DNA of 64,000 nucleotides, from the NCBI GenBank assembly GCA_022113835.1, contig JAILWY010000023.1, positions 12,088,001 to 12,152,000 on the forward strand, read 5' to 3'. The notes beneath the pieces were generated by a model. It saw only the letters and a list, made by a program, of their open reading frames with translations. It was not told the origin of the DNA and made no database searches. Each line of letters starts with the position of its first letter. The first letter of the stretch is position 1. Made by a program: the position numbers and the translations under genes. This DNA comes from Atopsyche davidsoni (taxonomy: Eukaryota > Arthropoda > Insecta > Trichoptera > Hydrobiosidae). This document shows positions 48,051 through 61,141 of the stretch, in pieces.

Positions 48051-49880
48051 TGTTAAAGGTAGCAATAAAAGTACTCAAAGTGAGACGAAGCTTGCAGAAA
48101 GGGTCGGCTGACTTCGCAGTGGGATGACCCACTGACGACCTGGCAACACGCCCCGTCAATCACAAGGACTGCGACTCATTTCCATCTCCAGCTTACCCGT
48201 CGAGAGCTAAACGAAACCTTTAAGATAATATCCCCGTGAGTGGAGTGATGAAGCCCCCGCCGATCGAGATAATTGTTGTACGAAAACACCGTTGCGTTAA
48301 AAATCTTATTTAAATCTGTAATATATTAATATAAATGCATATTCACACGTAATGTTAGCTTTTGTATAAAAATTCAGTGCATATAAAATTGTATAATTTT
48401 TCTTGTATAAATATAAAGAAATGGCAAGATTTTGTTTTTTAATAAACTACAGGGTTTCTTTAATATGGTAATTTTTGGCCCATGATTCAATAAGTGCTTA
48501 ACAATATAATAAATTATATTGTAATTTGAATTTGTAGATGAATGAAATTTATAATTTGTTTATAATGTACTATTTTATAAATGCCTCTCTATTTGAATAC
48601 AAAAACTACTCTTAAATGTATTTATATTTCTTTGGAATTCAAACATATAAAGTATGAATAAATATATTTTATCAATATATGTATGACATTTTGTAAATGT
48701 AGTTATTTAAAACATACATTTTCATGAGAAAATATATATTTAATGGTTGATAATAAAATCGCGCTGACAACAAAGCTCTAAATCCCAATACTTCACAATC
48801 TTTAAGAAAAGGTTCAAACATGACTAAAAATCTATTTTAAATACAACACGTTTTGGCTTCTGTGGACTTATTATTCATTTTATTATTCATCCCTCCTAAT
48901 TTATTCATCCCTAACTTTACCTTTGAACTCATCACATCACACTTCATACTGTGCACTCGTGCATGCGCAGGAGGCTAATATTATTATTATTCATGAGTAC
49001 ACGCGGAGAGGCCGCGGAGTCCTGGACTGGTGTTATAACTCTATCAAGATTTATGAATAAATTTCAGGCTGCACAATAAGGCTCTAGTGGGAGGCTTTGT
49101 CTCAACCTGACGAGCTTTTTGTACGCGTTCGACAGGAATTTAAATTGGGTTTGTGTTCTCTGATCCAAATTTAAAATTATTCAATCTTACAGTAACGCAA
49201 TGCATACAAATTATTGAATGGCACGATAGTGACTATCTAGGTGTCGTGAAAGTATAATGAAAAATATTTAGAAGGATGAATTGCTTATTTACATTATACA
49301 TCAATAAAAATTCAAATATGTACAAAATAAACCTATTTTAATTTCATGAGTGAAATATGCTTTATAATAAAAAAAATGATGAGTTCAAAAAAAAATATGA
49401 TATGTACTCCATTGTATATCTCAATTTGTATCACGTGAATGACATTTCAAACTATTCAAAATGCCTAAAATATATTATTATTTATTTAGATTAGATGCTG
49501 AGTATTTTCTCATCTGCTTATAATAAATTAATATTTCTATATTGTTTAAGAACACTGTAAGGTCATACATTCGGTTCTACTGTCACATAAGAGGATATTA
49601 AAAACCATATTGTCACGGTATTACCCACATAAAGCAACAATAAGACGGAGTCGCGCATTATTTATTTACACGTTTAGTTTAATTGAACAGGACTCTGTCT
49701 GCATGAAGGCTTCGCGCGAGTGAGTTGAGGGAGCTTAATCGGTAGCCGCGGGCCCCGCAGCCTCATATCTCACATCTGCTATGAATAAATACATAACGTA
49801 ATGTTTGCACAAAGGCCACAAACAAGTCGGCATTACTCGCTTGTGTAGCTTCTTCGTGTCTGGGTTAGACTGTAAATCAA
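48051..49880. other. Three mixed/GC blocks at about 48060-48300, 48940-49130 and 49620-49880
   Basis: Each is a 200-260 bp block in AT-rich DNA. The middle one has GTGCATGCGCAGGAGG plus TTTATGAATAAATTTCAGG (homeodomain-type words). A short local repeat of TTATTCATCCCT occurs just before it, at about 48885-48915. No coding content. Candidate enhancers. Confidence 0.32.
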
Positions 49881-52800
49881 TTATTCCGCATAAAGTATTG
49901 ACTAGATTCTGTAATTATACAGATTAAAAAATGTTATTATAATATTCCAGCTCACGTTTGAGCATGTTACTTACATTAAAGATCATTGCATATAATTTAC
50001 CAATATGTATTAGTAAATCAACTGTTATGCAAATACGGTGAGATGTAAATATTAAATATACAATATTTTATAAAGCATGAATAATATGCAGGTGATAGGT
50101 AATTATAATTACGTGGGTTGGTATGTTCAAGTAGTCTAATTAACCTAAAATATTGAATGGTATGATTTTCATATCCAACATAAAATCGTGAATTTATGGT
50201 TCGATCATTTTCTAATAAATATCATATGATATTTGAATGTGAAACTGTTGAATGTTAAATCAAAATTAAAGTTTTCATATATGATTAGAATGTTCCAAAA
50301 ACTAATGATAGGTGTTTTTTACTGGATAACATACTATTAAAATTGGTTTTAATATACTGATAAACAATTCAGATATACCGTGTTTATCTTAGTTAACAGT
50401 AAACATATTTAATTTTGTGATTTACTACAACTTCTTTAATCACAATATTTTTGTATTTGTACATAAGTCTATTTATAAATATTCAATGTTTTACTTGTGT
50501 AAAGTATCAAATAAACTTTTGTATTAGTACGATTCTGATAATCATTTGTTAGGCCAGGTATATAATCGTTTATATGTTTTTAAAATCTGAGGGAGGTGAA
50601 GTCATACATATTTTAGATTATAAAGTAGCTTACTGTGTTCATAAAAATTACTTCTAAGATATTTTAGTATAAATAATCCATTAACACGGCTGGCATATTC
50701 AAATGAAGCTTCAATTAACAAAAGAATTGCTTGCATTTCGCCCACAAGTTGCCTATAAGTTTTCATTCGTTGTCATAGAAATGTAATTATTTGATGAATT
50801 TAGGATTATTTAGTACCAACTAGCTACTTTACCCAGCCTACGTGTTGAAACCATAATGTTCAAAATAACAACAAACCAAAAGTATTTGGCTATGATATAA
50901 ATAAACTTAATTCATACTAATTAGTTTTTTCACTGTTAAAAAAATTACAGTAAACTTTCTATCAAGAAAAACAAAAACAAAGTTTACTCGAATAAAGAAA
51001 AAACAGCATAAATATCAGATGTGGATAAATCAAAATAAACAAATACTTTAAATATATCATCTTATTTCAAAAATACCATGTGTTGATTTAAAAGCAGAAA
51101 ACATATTTTTATTTATTGAAGATTTGTCAATTTAATTAATTACTGATCATTTATTTAGTTTTTCTTAAAGTAGGTATATTATGTCTAAATATATTTTTTT
51201 TTGTATTGGAAAACATGGCAAATACAGTTTTGTATCAGCATAAAAATATTTTTATGATATGCTAAAATAAACATTTGAATTTTTCTTAACTTTTTAATCA
51301 GTATATCGTAAATATCAGCCGATAAAGTAAAAATTTAAAAACTAACTCAAATCTGTTTTTTTCTGTATTAAGTGTTTATATACTTTCATATAAATGATAG
51401 CTATAAACGCATGTATAAATACATAGATATACAAATATTACGTGCAAAATCCAAATATCCATTGCTTTAAAACAATCACGTGAACCCTATCAAAAGCTTT
51501 CAATATACTTCAACGTATTTGAACATGTTTAATTGTTTACTTTTAGGTTATTTTTACGTACATGTTTAATCATATCTCATTTAAACAGAGATTAACGTAT
51601 ACTTTATTTTTAATGGTAATTCTAATTGAATTAAAACTTATAAACGGGATTACTATAAACGTCATTTACATGATTACAGTTATCAATTTATAATAATGAA
51701 CTAGATGCATGTTATAACAAATAAAAAACACGGATATTTTGAAATTAATGGTATTTTAAAATATTTTTTGAATACATAAATTTTTATATATATTATATGT
51801 AAAAGACGCACGGTTCATACGATAAAAAAAATCAGTTAATATCTTATAAAAGTGTTAAACAAATAATGAAAGCCTTGTTAATATTTTAACTGTAGACAGT
51901 AAATATAAAAAAAATAGGTCAAACATATATTTACGCACATGTAAAAATAATTAAAAAACATAAAATATATATGTATCCTGTAGGTTCAAATAAAAAAAAA
52001 AACAGTTTATTTTAATATGAAAAGGACCTCACCTTTCTTTGAAAATCATTAACGACAAACAGTATAGTGCCGTTCGTTATATATTGTCAATAAGTCCTTT
52101 CAAGCTCACAACAGAATATATTGCACCGTTTTTATTCACATTTGCATTGGTGCTAAATATTTTTTGTACACTTTTAATTGTTGGGAATTATAACAGTTAA
52201 ACAGCTTTACAATTAAATAACATTAATTGTGTTCTTTTTTATTTATTTTAATATTTTATAAATCAAAAGTCAATTTTATTTGAGCACAGGTTTATTAACA
52301 CTATTTATATGTATTCTTTATCTTTTATTTGCAGACTTTATGGTAGTTTGTAAACAAAGTGTTTATAAATAGTATCTCTGATAACGTTTTGCCAATTTTT
52401 TCACATCAGCCTTTGTTTACACTGTGATGAATATTCTTAATTTGTTGTTGAGTAATCTTGATGGCACATCTATACTATCGATAAAAAAAAACAATATTAG
52501 TAATGTTAATGAGATAAAAGTTGATTTAATTATTTTTGGACGCACGGTTTTATATCTGAATTTATTATCGCCCGATTGAAATTGCAATCAGGATAAAATT
52601 AATTGTTAAATTATGCGCGTCATCTTCTTTTTTGAAAAATCATTTTCATTTTAGCCATTTTAAACAATTTAATTTTGCCGACAAAACGTATATATTACAA
52701 ATGGTAAAACAATTGTTCTTCAAAGTGTTTTTTAGAATTCTTAGAGACACTTGCATTATTTTATGTTCACATCAATCAAAATGTTTTATTTATATTATTA

Positions 52801-52955
52801 TTTCGCACGGTATTTTAGTATTAAGTCATATTGATTCAATGTACTTATTTTACACCCCTAAATTTAAGGCATTGATTTTATTTGTATTAATTATTAGTCA
52901 ACGTGTTATGTCTATATTTCACTGTTGTAATGTTTATTGTTTTATATAGTATGTT
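49881..52955. other. Longest uniformly AT-rich stretch
   Basis: About 3 kb of low-complexity AT-rich DNA. TCACGTGA occurs at 51476-51483. A 105-codon plus frame at 52632-52949 is AT-driven. No gene or element is recognised. Confidence 0.45.
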
Positions 52956-52959
52956 GTCG

Positions 52960-53300
52960 GGTCACAGTACGATTAGTCTACGAAGTTCGTAGCGCGCAGA
53001 CGGGGTCGGTGCGCGCACATGCGCTGAGCTCTCGCGCGGCCGTACGGGAAAGACGCGCGTTCGCCCGCGGTCGAGCCTTGACTGGCCTGCGCCTCGAGTC
53101 GCCGGAGCCAGCGCGCACGTAGAGCACTGCTCTCTTCTGGCAGCAGGCAGGTGCATCGCTCCGTCCCCTTCCGGGATTCCGGGTGAAGACGATTCAGTGA
53201 TACGGGCGCCAGTCGCGGAGAGGACGCGGCGGGGAGAGCATCGCTCCGGCGCCGGGTCGATGCACGATAAGGGCGGGCGGCTTATGTAGGTTAAAAAATC
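52960..53300. promoter_or_regulatory. CpG-island-like block, the most GC-rich in the window
   Basis: About 330 bp dense in CpG (GCGCGCAGACGGGG, GAGGACGCGGCGGGGAGAGC). It opens with the perfect palindrome CTACGAAGTTCGTAG (52978-52992) beside a GTCACAGTACG start-like word on plus, 25-30 bp after a TTTTATATAG. That could be a plus-strand core promoter. The 115-codon minus frame spanning it has no recognisable motif. Orientation and activity are undetermined. Confidence 0.4.
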
Positions 53301-53499
53301 AAGTTCCATTCATACTCGAGACATGATAAATATACCTGTATTCCATTTATATAAAACCGGGATAAAAAAACCCTTCATATAAATTGGCATATATATCAAA
53401 AAAAAAATTTTTTTTACAATAGTACTCGAAAATATATATAATTACTATTAAACAATGCGTAAAATAATAACTTTAAACTACAGTAATAACCTAGTAGAT

Positions 53500-53770
53500 T
53501 ATGTACTCGCGAGGCAGATAGGCAGTAGGCCTAGATAGCGGTGGGAATAATAGAATAATCGCACAAGCGAGACGGCAGATCTAATGTTACCGCCTCGGCG
53601 ATACTAGGTCGCCACTTGTGCGTGCCCCCGCTCTAGAGGGGGCCCCTACCCAGGCGAGGCTCCGCCCGCGGCCGCTGGCAGGGGGCCACGCGTGACAGCC
53701 ACTGGTCTGAATTATACAATCTGTGCTAATGTGGGGAGCCGCGCATTACAATTACCAATAGATTCGACTG
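53500..53770. other. GC-rich block
   Basis: Contains CCCGCTCTAGAGGGGGCCCC and GGCTCCGCCCGCGGCC (GC-box type). Part of a GC-rich sector running from 52.96 to 54.56 kb. No coding signal. Confidence 0.35.
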
Positions 53771-54289
53771 TAATTAAAACGGCCAGATCGATATTGTATT
53801 ATTTTTGTATGAAAAGAGCTCAACGCACGGATTTTGAAACCCGGTTTTGTTGGATTTGAATATTTTTTGTCTTAGCGTGACATATAGTAATAACTATTTT
53901 TATAAAATATATTTAATCTAATCGAGTAAAAATATACCACGGTATAAAAAATTCTTGTACATGAACTCTTTACACAATCATTTTAAAAGCCGGAAAAAGA
54001 TTTTATTAAGTTTAAACGATATACCTATTATAAACTAACTGGTAAAACAATGAATTGCATTGTAATAAAATTTTAAGTGAGCTTTTAGATCTATATAGCG
54101 AATGCATATATTAATATAAAATCAAATGCGGTATCAAACGCATTCTTTTAAACACGTTTAATTGTTAAAGTGTCACGCTCTTATTACTACATAAATTATA
54201 GATTCAAAAAATTTAAGAAACAGAAAACACAGGACCTATAACAAACATTAGTTTTTATTTTCATTATATGTTATGAAGTTTAATAACTC

Positions 54290-54560
54290 ACAATGCGGCT
54301 CTGGTGGCGTACAGTATCGAGAATTACTCACACAGTTGTCATTAATTCAGAGAGCTTGTTTGAGTAATAATTAAGTCCCCGAGCACCTCCCCCGGGCGCG
54401 CGGAGGCTGGCCTATGGCGGCCGCGGCCTGCGCAGAAGCGTGAACTAGATGAGATGCGCAGTCCAGATTGGGCCCGGCATGCGCGCCCGAGGCTTCATTT
54501 ATTATGATCTGCGCAGACGTATCTCGGCTGACGACTTTAATGCTAGATAGTGAGTAAATA
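54290..54560. promoter_or_regulatory. GC-rich block with a cluster of TGCGCAG words
   Basis: CTGCGCAG (54428-54435), ATGCGCAG (54454-54461), ATGCGCGC (54479-54486) and CTGCGCAG (54509-54516) lie within 90 bp of a block that also has CCCCCGGGCGCGCGGAGG. The words resemble NRF1/Ewg half-sites (TGCGCA). Candidate multi-site regulatory element. Confidence 0.38.
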
Positions 54561-56030
54561 CACGGCCTTACACTTGCAGTGGTACTTAAGATTACATTAA
54601 TTATTTATTTTAATTTACTTTTTTAATTTACTATTTAGTTAAATATGCATTTTATTGGAATTAAAAATAGCATACCCCGCACAATCATTATTATACAATA
54701 TTTCATATTGTACTTTACAACTATGCAGTTTATCACATCATTATGCATTTCTAAATATAATATATATAAGAGCATACAGAGTCTTAGTACTGCATGCCCT
54801 AACAATTATTAATTTATTTTTTTCTATTGAAGACTAAAAAGCATCATTCATCAAACGTTATTTAATTTATAAAATATTTTATATTATCTTCTGTATTCAG
54901 AATTGTTTATTGGTTTAATAGCAATTAGTAATTTTTATTTTTATTTTACAAGATGGTTATAAGATAGGTGTATTGATAAATTATAGATCCTGGTGGGATA
55001 GAGTGAATTCTGAGTCTGGGATTATTTGCATCATCAGGTGATATTTGGTTTAAATTTTGATTTAATAAATGTAGCTCGTAACTTTTACGTGTTTGGTAAT
55101 ACATTGAAATGCATGCAGTATATATCATATGTAAATTGACCTAATGCAGATTTTATAAAAAAGCTTACAGTTTATCGTTATGTCTAAAATTTTATTACTT
55201 TAATTTTTAAGCAAATTCAGAACATTATAATTCCAAATCAAAATACATTTTTATTCCCAATTCAGGTTTTGATATTTTTAAAATCTAAGTAGTGCTTATG
55301 ACAAATGTAATATAGTGATAGAGAATGGTGTCAAGAATCGTACAACCGATTACGCATGTCTCTTCACGCATTCACACTGCGTCTGTCAATGCATCTCGCA
55401 CACCAGAACCTCCAAGAGGTTCATCTCTCTGCCGGCAGATGGCAGTGCCCGCGCTTATTTGAAAGTCATTACTTTTTTAAATTAAAAAAAAAACAAATTT
55501 ATGAATGTCCATATTTCAAAAAATGGAAATTATTACAAATGTGTACTTGGAAAAATTGTATATACATATGCAACTAATGTTAACTGTGGTGGAACCCTTC
55601 TAATACTAATATTGTGTAGTCGTGTAAGAAATTAAAAGTATATAAAATATCGTTCAATTTCAATGTGAAATCTGATATTTTTCTTTAAAAAAAATTATTA
55701 TTTTATCCCATTTTACTATTTTAACGTATAATATATTTCATGCTTTTGATGTACAACGCATAATTTTTTTGTGTCAAATACCACATTAATTCTCACTATT
55801 AAGTATAATATTTGTTTCTTCGTTTTAAAACATGCCATCAAAACTTCAGCAGTTAAATTATTTATAAGTACGTGAAAAATACAATAAATATGAATATTTT
55901 ATAGTATAATATAATAATAATCTAGCTGTAGTTATTTTATCACTTTCTAAGCCATTATATATTTTGTTTTCAGGTATTGAAAAAAGTCTCATACCAATAG
56001 CATGTGGTAAAAATAAATGAAAAAAGTTAA
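54561..56030. other. AT-rich stretch with small block at 55330-55450
   Basis: Nothing recognised. The small block contains CTCTGCCGGCAGATGG. Confidence 0.4.
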
Positions 56031-56039
56031 ACAACACGT

Positions 56040-57000
56040 TCTCAGATTCTCTCGAACATGCATCAGCAGAGTATTACGGTCATGTATGTGCGCTCTGCGG
56101 TGTATGGACAGCCCAATATATGAGTCGGCAATACATCTCAAACCAGATCGGATTTCGCTAAGACATAAACAAAGCTGCGATGGCACTGGGCCAGATGAAA
56201 TATATTACCAAGCCAGTCCTTTACATACAGATAAATGTTGGCCTTGCGATATTTTGGTATTCGGGCATTGGAAGTTCTTTAAGGCGCATGGCCGCAAAAT
56301 CAAAATATTCAAACCCTCTTGCTGATGAAACATTAATTTTTATTTACACTAATATGGTTTAAATATCATCGTATTAAAAGTAATTCATTTATTCCTAAAG
56401 TTTTGAATGTTTTTTTACTAAGCCACCAAGTTGATAGTTTATTTAAATGTGTATTTTTTTATGTTTTAGGAAGATCCATTCAATTTTATTATAACAAAAA
56501 TCGACCTCGTCATGTAAAATCTTAAAATATTGTAGTATATTATTATAAATTTTACACAAGTTAGTATATTCTTTTTTAGTGAAAAGCTATCAAATTCGGT
56601 TAAACATACTTCCCAGTTAAATATAAAATATAACGTGACGAAAAAAACACCGCCGATGTACAAATGGCCATCACTTTGAAAGCGCATCGTATCCAAGACC
56701 CTTGACTCAGTCAAATGACTTTTCTCGACCATAGATAATCTATTGATCTACTCAATAGTACGGAGTCCATTATGTTCCTGGTTTTGTTTGCAAACATTCA
56801 GGGGCTGTGAACTTATTTCTCTGACAAAGGCTTTTGTCAGGGGATGGTTACCGATACAAGCGGCTGCAAACTTTTTTTTGTCTGTGACAGTTGTGGTATT
56901 GGCCACAAAAGCTTTTTTCTGTCACTACATGACGTTGTAATGGAGTTTGGTTTTAAGTACTTAGCGACTTGTGAAGAGCGCTAAGTGAGTTAGTTTGTTC
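56040..57000. other. Mixed-complexity blocks at 56040-56310 and 56640-57000
   Basis: The first carries two overlapping plus frames (102 and 60 codons), neither recognisable; the 60-codon frame has one hydrophobic segment. The second has a perfect hairpin CTGACAAA-GGCT-TTTGTCAG at 56821-56840. Candidate regulatory DNA. Confidence 0.28.
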
Positions 57001-57439
57001 GATTTTATTGTGATCTCAAAAGTCATGAACAATGCCAAAATATAAATCATTGATTTAACATAAATGTATTACTTATTTTTAGTTTAAATTTTTCAATTAA
57101 TACAAACAATTTTTTTTCTCAGACAATAAATTTTAAGTAACAAATTTTACCAATTTAAAAAAATAAGATTTTTATAAAATCTAAGTGAAAAAAAAAAATT
57201 GCAATCAATATTAATTTTTTTTACGGTAGTTCCAAACGTTGTAAGCATACATTTTAGTAAAAAAATTCCATGCAACGACTTGCCACTTAAATTTTATGTG
57301 ACTGCGGCTTAATAAGTTGTAAATACGAATATTTCTATCCAGGTCACTTAATGTACACTATAAGAGGAAGATTTTCAAAGCACATCCAAGCGCATTCTTC
57401 TAAAAGACTATATATTAACTCACCCAAAAACATAATGAT

Positions 57440-58580
57440 ATTTAAGTGAAAAAAGGGTCCGAAGCTCTCTCGGAGCGCTCGCATCGGTTAAAAGGCAAAT
57501 AAATTTTCAATAATATTTCGGGCCCTGGACCGTGAAGACAGATAGCCGGGCGATAAATCTGCCAAATTTCATTATACCCCGCGCATGGGTAACAGAACAG
57601 CGCGCCACGGCATCGAGTATCGTATTTGCTGTGACTAAACTGTGGGTATGTTCCGAATGTTTAGAGTTCCTCTTCAATGGCCTAACAATGGCGGTAATGC
57701 TCGCGCCAGTAGAGGCACAAATGGATAGGGTGTTTGAAAAGTCATCTATTTTCGTTTGATTTACAGCCCGACATCAGATTATAATTACGTCGAGCTTTAT
57801 GGCTGTCTCCTCTCGTTACGATTTTATTTATAAAAGCGTAAACTTTGCTTATTGCTCATTGAAGGATATTCTTACTAATATTTGTCTAACGAATACAAGT
57901 CTCAACTTTTGAACATATTAAAGTAATATACATAAGTTTTCAAAAATCCGTAACCTTAACCATGTTGCAAAAATGGTTTTAATATACCTGAAAGGCTGCA
58001 TTCGTTGCTACATTAATGAAGTATTCAATATTATATAGAAAGCTCTCAACAAAACTCTGTCATATATGCATATCTATAATTGTAAGAATCGTGTATTTAT
58101 TTATACACATTGAGATTTTTAGATTATTCAATAAAACACACTTATCTGAAATCCGCTGATAAAATTAATGAATAGAAACTAATTTATTATTATTTATATT
58201 TTTGGCTAATTAAATAAATTATGCATACCTTGACATGTCGTAGAGTAAGACACGTGCTTAACTATGAATAATAGCCCTGGCTGTAAATATAATTATATCG
58301 CTACGATATTGATAATCCTCCATTAACAACTGAAACACCTTGCGCTATCCTCTCCCCAATAAGGCTGTCTAGAAGCATCTCATGTGATAAATACAGCCTG
58401 GATACCCACCGTTATTTATCGCAGGTGACTCTTGAACCCTCTCCGTTCAAAGGTCACGTCTGTCGAAATGGGTTTATACTTTACTTAATAAAATGTACTG
58501 CCTAGCGATTAGGCGCGGGCAAAGTAAACGGATTACTTGTTTGTAGAACGCCCGGTCTAGTACGGTAATTAAATACGATT
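57440..58580. other. Mixed/GC blocks at 57440-57810 and 58230-58580
   Basis: Sustained higher-complexity sequence of about 370 and 350 bp with an AT-rich gap between. Words such as AGCCGGGCGATAAATC and GTTATTTATCGCAGGTGAC occur. A 75-codon plus frame (57532-57759) is unrecognised. Candidate enhancers. Confidence 0.32.
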
Positions 58581-60550
58581 TGATTTGAAGATTATTCCGT
58601 GTGGAGAAATCCATGTTTGTTTATAATGTAGACTTTATTGGCTTTTGGTTTTTAATGTATGTGTATATTCTGACTGAGGCAAACCACACAGTATGAGACT
58701 ACAAAATAAACTAAATAATAAAAAAAAAAATATTTCTTCTCAGGATCTATTATTAATTCGTAAAAATACTTGGACTAAGACTATATCTATATGTAAACAT
58801 AAAAAGTGAATCCAGGTTCTGTATTGAAGCTTAATTTTAATTGCTAATAAGTTGAAATTTACTAAAATTATATAATTGCGAATAACGTAAATACAATTTT
58901 TTAGTTGTTTATTATATATAAAGATATTATAATCCAATATTATTTTAAAAATACTATATTTTAATGCTTCAATTAATTATGATAATTTCTTACTACTAAC
59001 TCTATGATTTAAATATACAATATGAAAATATAACAATCAGAGCATAAATCACAAGTATGAAATTTTCATTCAAGACTGCAGTATACATGAATCAGAAGAA
59101 TTAATTATTTAATTTTGCAGATTTACTTCTATCTTTGGAAATAATTACGATCTCTATCGAATATGCATACTGCAAATGCGTTAATTGTTTTTATTAAAAA
59201 TTTTCGTTTACCAAAAGCATACTTTATAATTAACGACCTTCCTTCTAATACCACATGCTAGATGCGATGAATCGATGGAACACAAATTCCATACAAAACG
59301 TAACAATTGATTCTTCAACGGTGCGAAAATTATCGAAGTCCAACCCACCATTCGAAACGAAACGTTACCAGAACGCGACATTGTATATGCTCCCCTCTTT
59401 TACCTTTATCATGTTAGGCAATATTAAAAATGTTTAACTATAGTATTTCTTCATCCGTTTGATAGTATACCTAGGAACGTTTTCCGACAATAGGTTCTCT
59501 TAGGGTGAATAGTTTACATTGATCCTCTTAAGAGATGAGTGGTTCAGATGTTAACCTGCAGGTCAACGCATTTGCCTTTGAGTCTTCGTTTAACTTGCTG
59601 AAGTGTAAGTCTTCTTCAAATAAACTTATTACTAAATAATATAACTTGAGTTTCAGAACAAGATAAAAGAATATAAGAAATGGTTATATTTTATTTTAAA
59701 AAATATTTCATATGTTGTGTTCAAGATAGTATGCGATTTGCTTCCAACTAAGTATCGCAATCAAAAGAGCAAAAAATAGTAAAACAAAAACCGAGAGATT
59801 ATATCATTATTTTTGAAGCTTCATTTAAAATAAATCGTGTGGTTTCCCGTTCCCGTTCTTATCGAATTAACATTCATACATCATGTATCATATCTAATTA
59901 CGCTACAAGTACAAGCGTGAAATAATTTGAGAGAAAGTACTACAAAAAATAACAATACAACATACAATGTTCTTATAATTTACACATATCATCTTATCTT
60001 GATAAAATAATTGTACATCTGTCCGTATGAATATGAAAAAAGATACGTCCATCTCGCGACCTGAACTGTGATCTGTAGATTATTGGTCCATTGTAGTTGT
60101 AGAATTGAAAGAAGTGACCATTTGTCGAGGAAACGTATAGGACAGAGACAACGGCCAAATTGAGGGTGTCGTTCGCACTTCTTTGAGGCAGATATGATCT
60201 GTGGTATGCTGGTCTATTGATATCTTAACAAAACTATATTTCTGGTAAATGTTACCACGAAGGTATCTCGTATTATAAAAATTAAAAATAAACAATAACA
60301 ACACCAGAATAATCATAAATCTTTTGAAATATAAATATGCCAACGTATATATATAGATATTGTAGTATTTTCATAAGAGAACTTAACAAATCTAGCTGTC
60401 AGTTTATTGAAATCAACTCATTATCTTTTCACCGGATTTGATTTTCCATGCGGGCATTGTGTCCGTGGGATTAAATTTATGTGACCTTATTTAATATTTG
60501 GAATATTTATTCAATATTAATAGAATGTCCTCCCATTTTTTTACAAATAT
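58581..60550. other. AT-rich stretch with modest block at 59220-59600
   Basis: No gene is recognised. Confidence 0.4.
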
Positions 60551-60559
60551 TAAATATAT

Positions 60560-61020
60560 CGAATTAGGCTGTAGGCTTCAAAGCCCGCATCGAAACCACA
60601 AGAATAGCGCGTACTTTCAAAAACCTAAAGTAGGCATGCATCTAGTTACATCACTAGAAAACATTTCAATCGATTTCGTCTTTTGGCAACTAAAATAAAG
60701 TAGAAGTGAGATTTCATATTTATTAGTTTAAAATAAGAAATAATACATCGCTTTATTAGCGGTCGGTTTTGTAATCGTTTCACGAAGCCTCTGCGACATT
60801 ATTACCTCACCCCCACTTCCAGCCTTATCAACAATAATATCTCTAAGCTCCTTAACAATCGCCCTGGCAATAAATACCGGAGTTTCCATGATAATATCAG
60901 AAAGCTTCCAACAATTGCCCCTTAATAAATATTGAAATATCAGATGTAATCTTGTTCGTGTGATGTTCGGATCGGGCGAGATATATTGTGTTTACGTTAG
61001 GTTCGTATGGTGTTACCCAC
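60560..61020. other. Mixed-complexity block
   Basis: Contains imperfectly repeated words around CTTCCA, CAATAATATCTC, CCAACAATTGCCCC and AACAATCGCCCTGG at 60815-60925. It may be a short degenerate repeat or clustered sites. No coding signal. Confidence 0.27.
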
Positions 61021-61089
61021 AATAGAAGCAAATATAATATTTTATACCTTTCTGATATATTGCATGATTTAAGGTTGAAAACACATTAA

Positions 61090-61097
<8 letters not shown>

Positions 61098-61138
<41 letters not shown>
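61098..61138. repeat. (TA)n microsatellite, about 41 bp
   Basis: Uninterrupted TA dinucleotides; the longest simple repeat in the window. Confidence 0.97.

Positions 61139-61141
<3 letters not shown>

Noticed and set aside
52962..53309. 115-codon minus-strand open frame
   Set aside because: It lies in a CpG-rich island where stop codons are scarce, overlaps plus-strand frames, and has no domain, splice logic or plausible codon bias.
56180..56362. 60-codon plus frame with a single hydrophobic segment, resembling a small mitochondrial membrane protein
   Set aside because: I could not match it to any family, it overlaps another frame of equal quality, and it has no upstream promoter or splice support.
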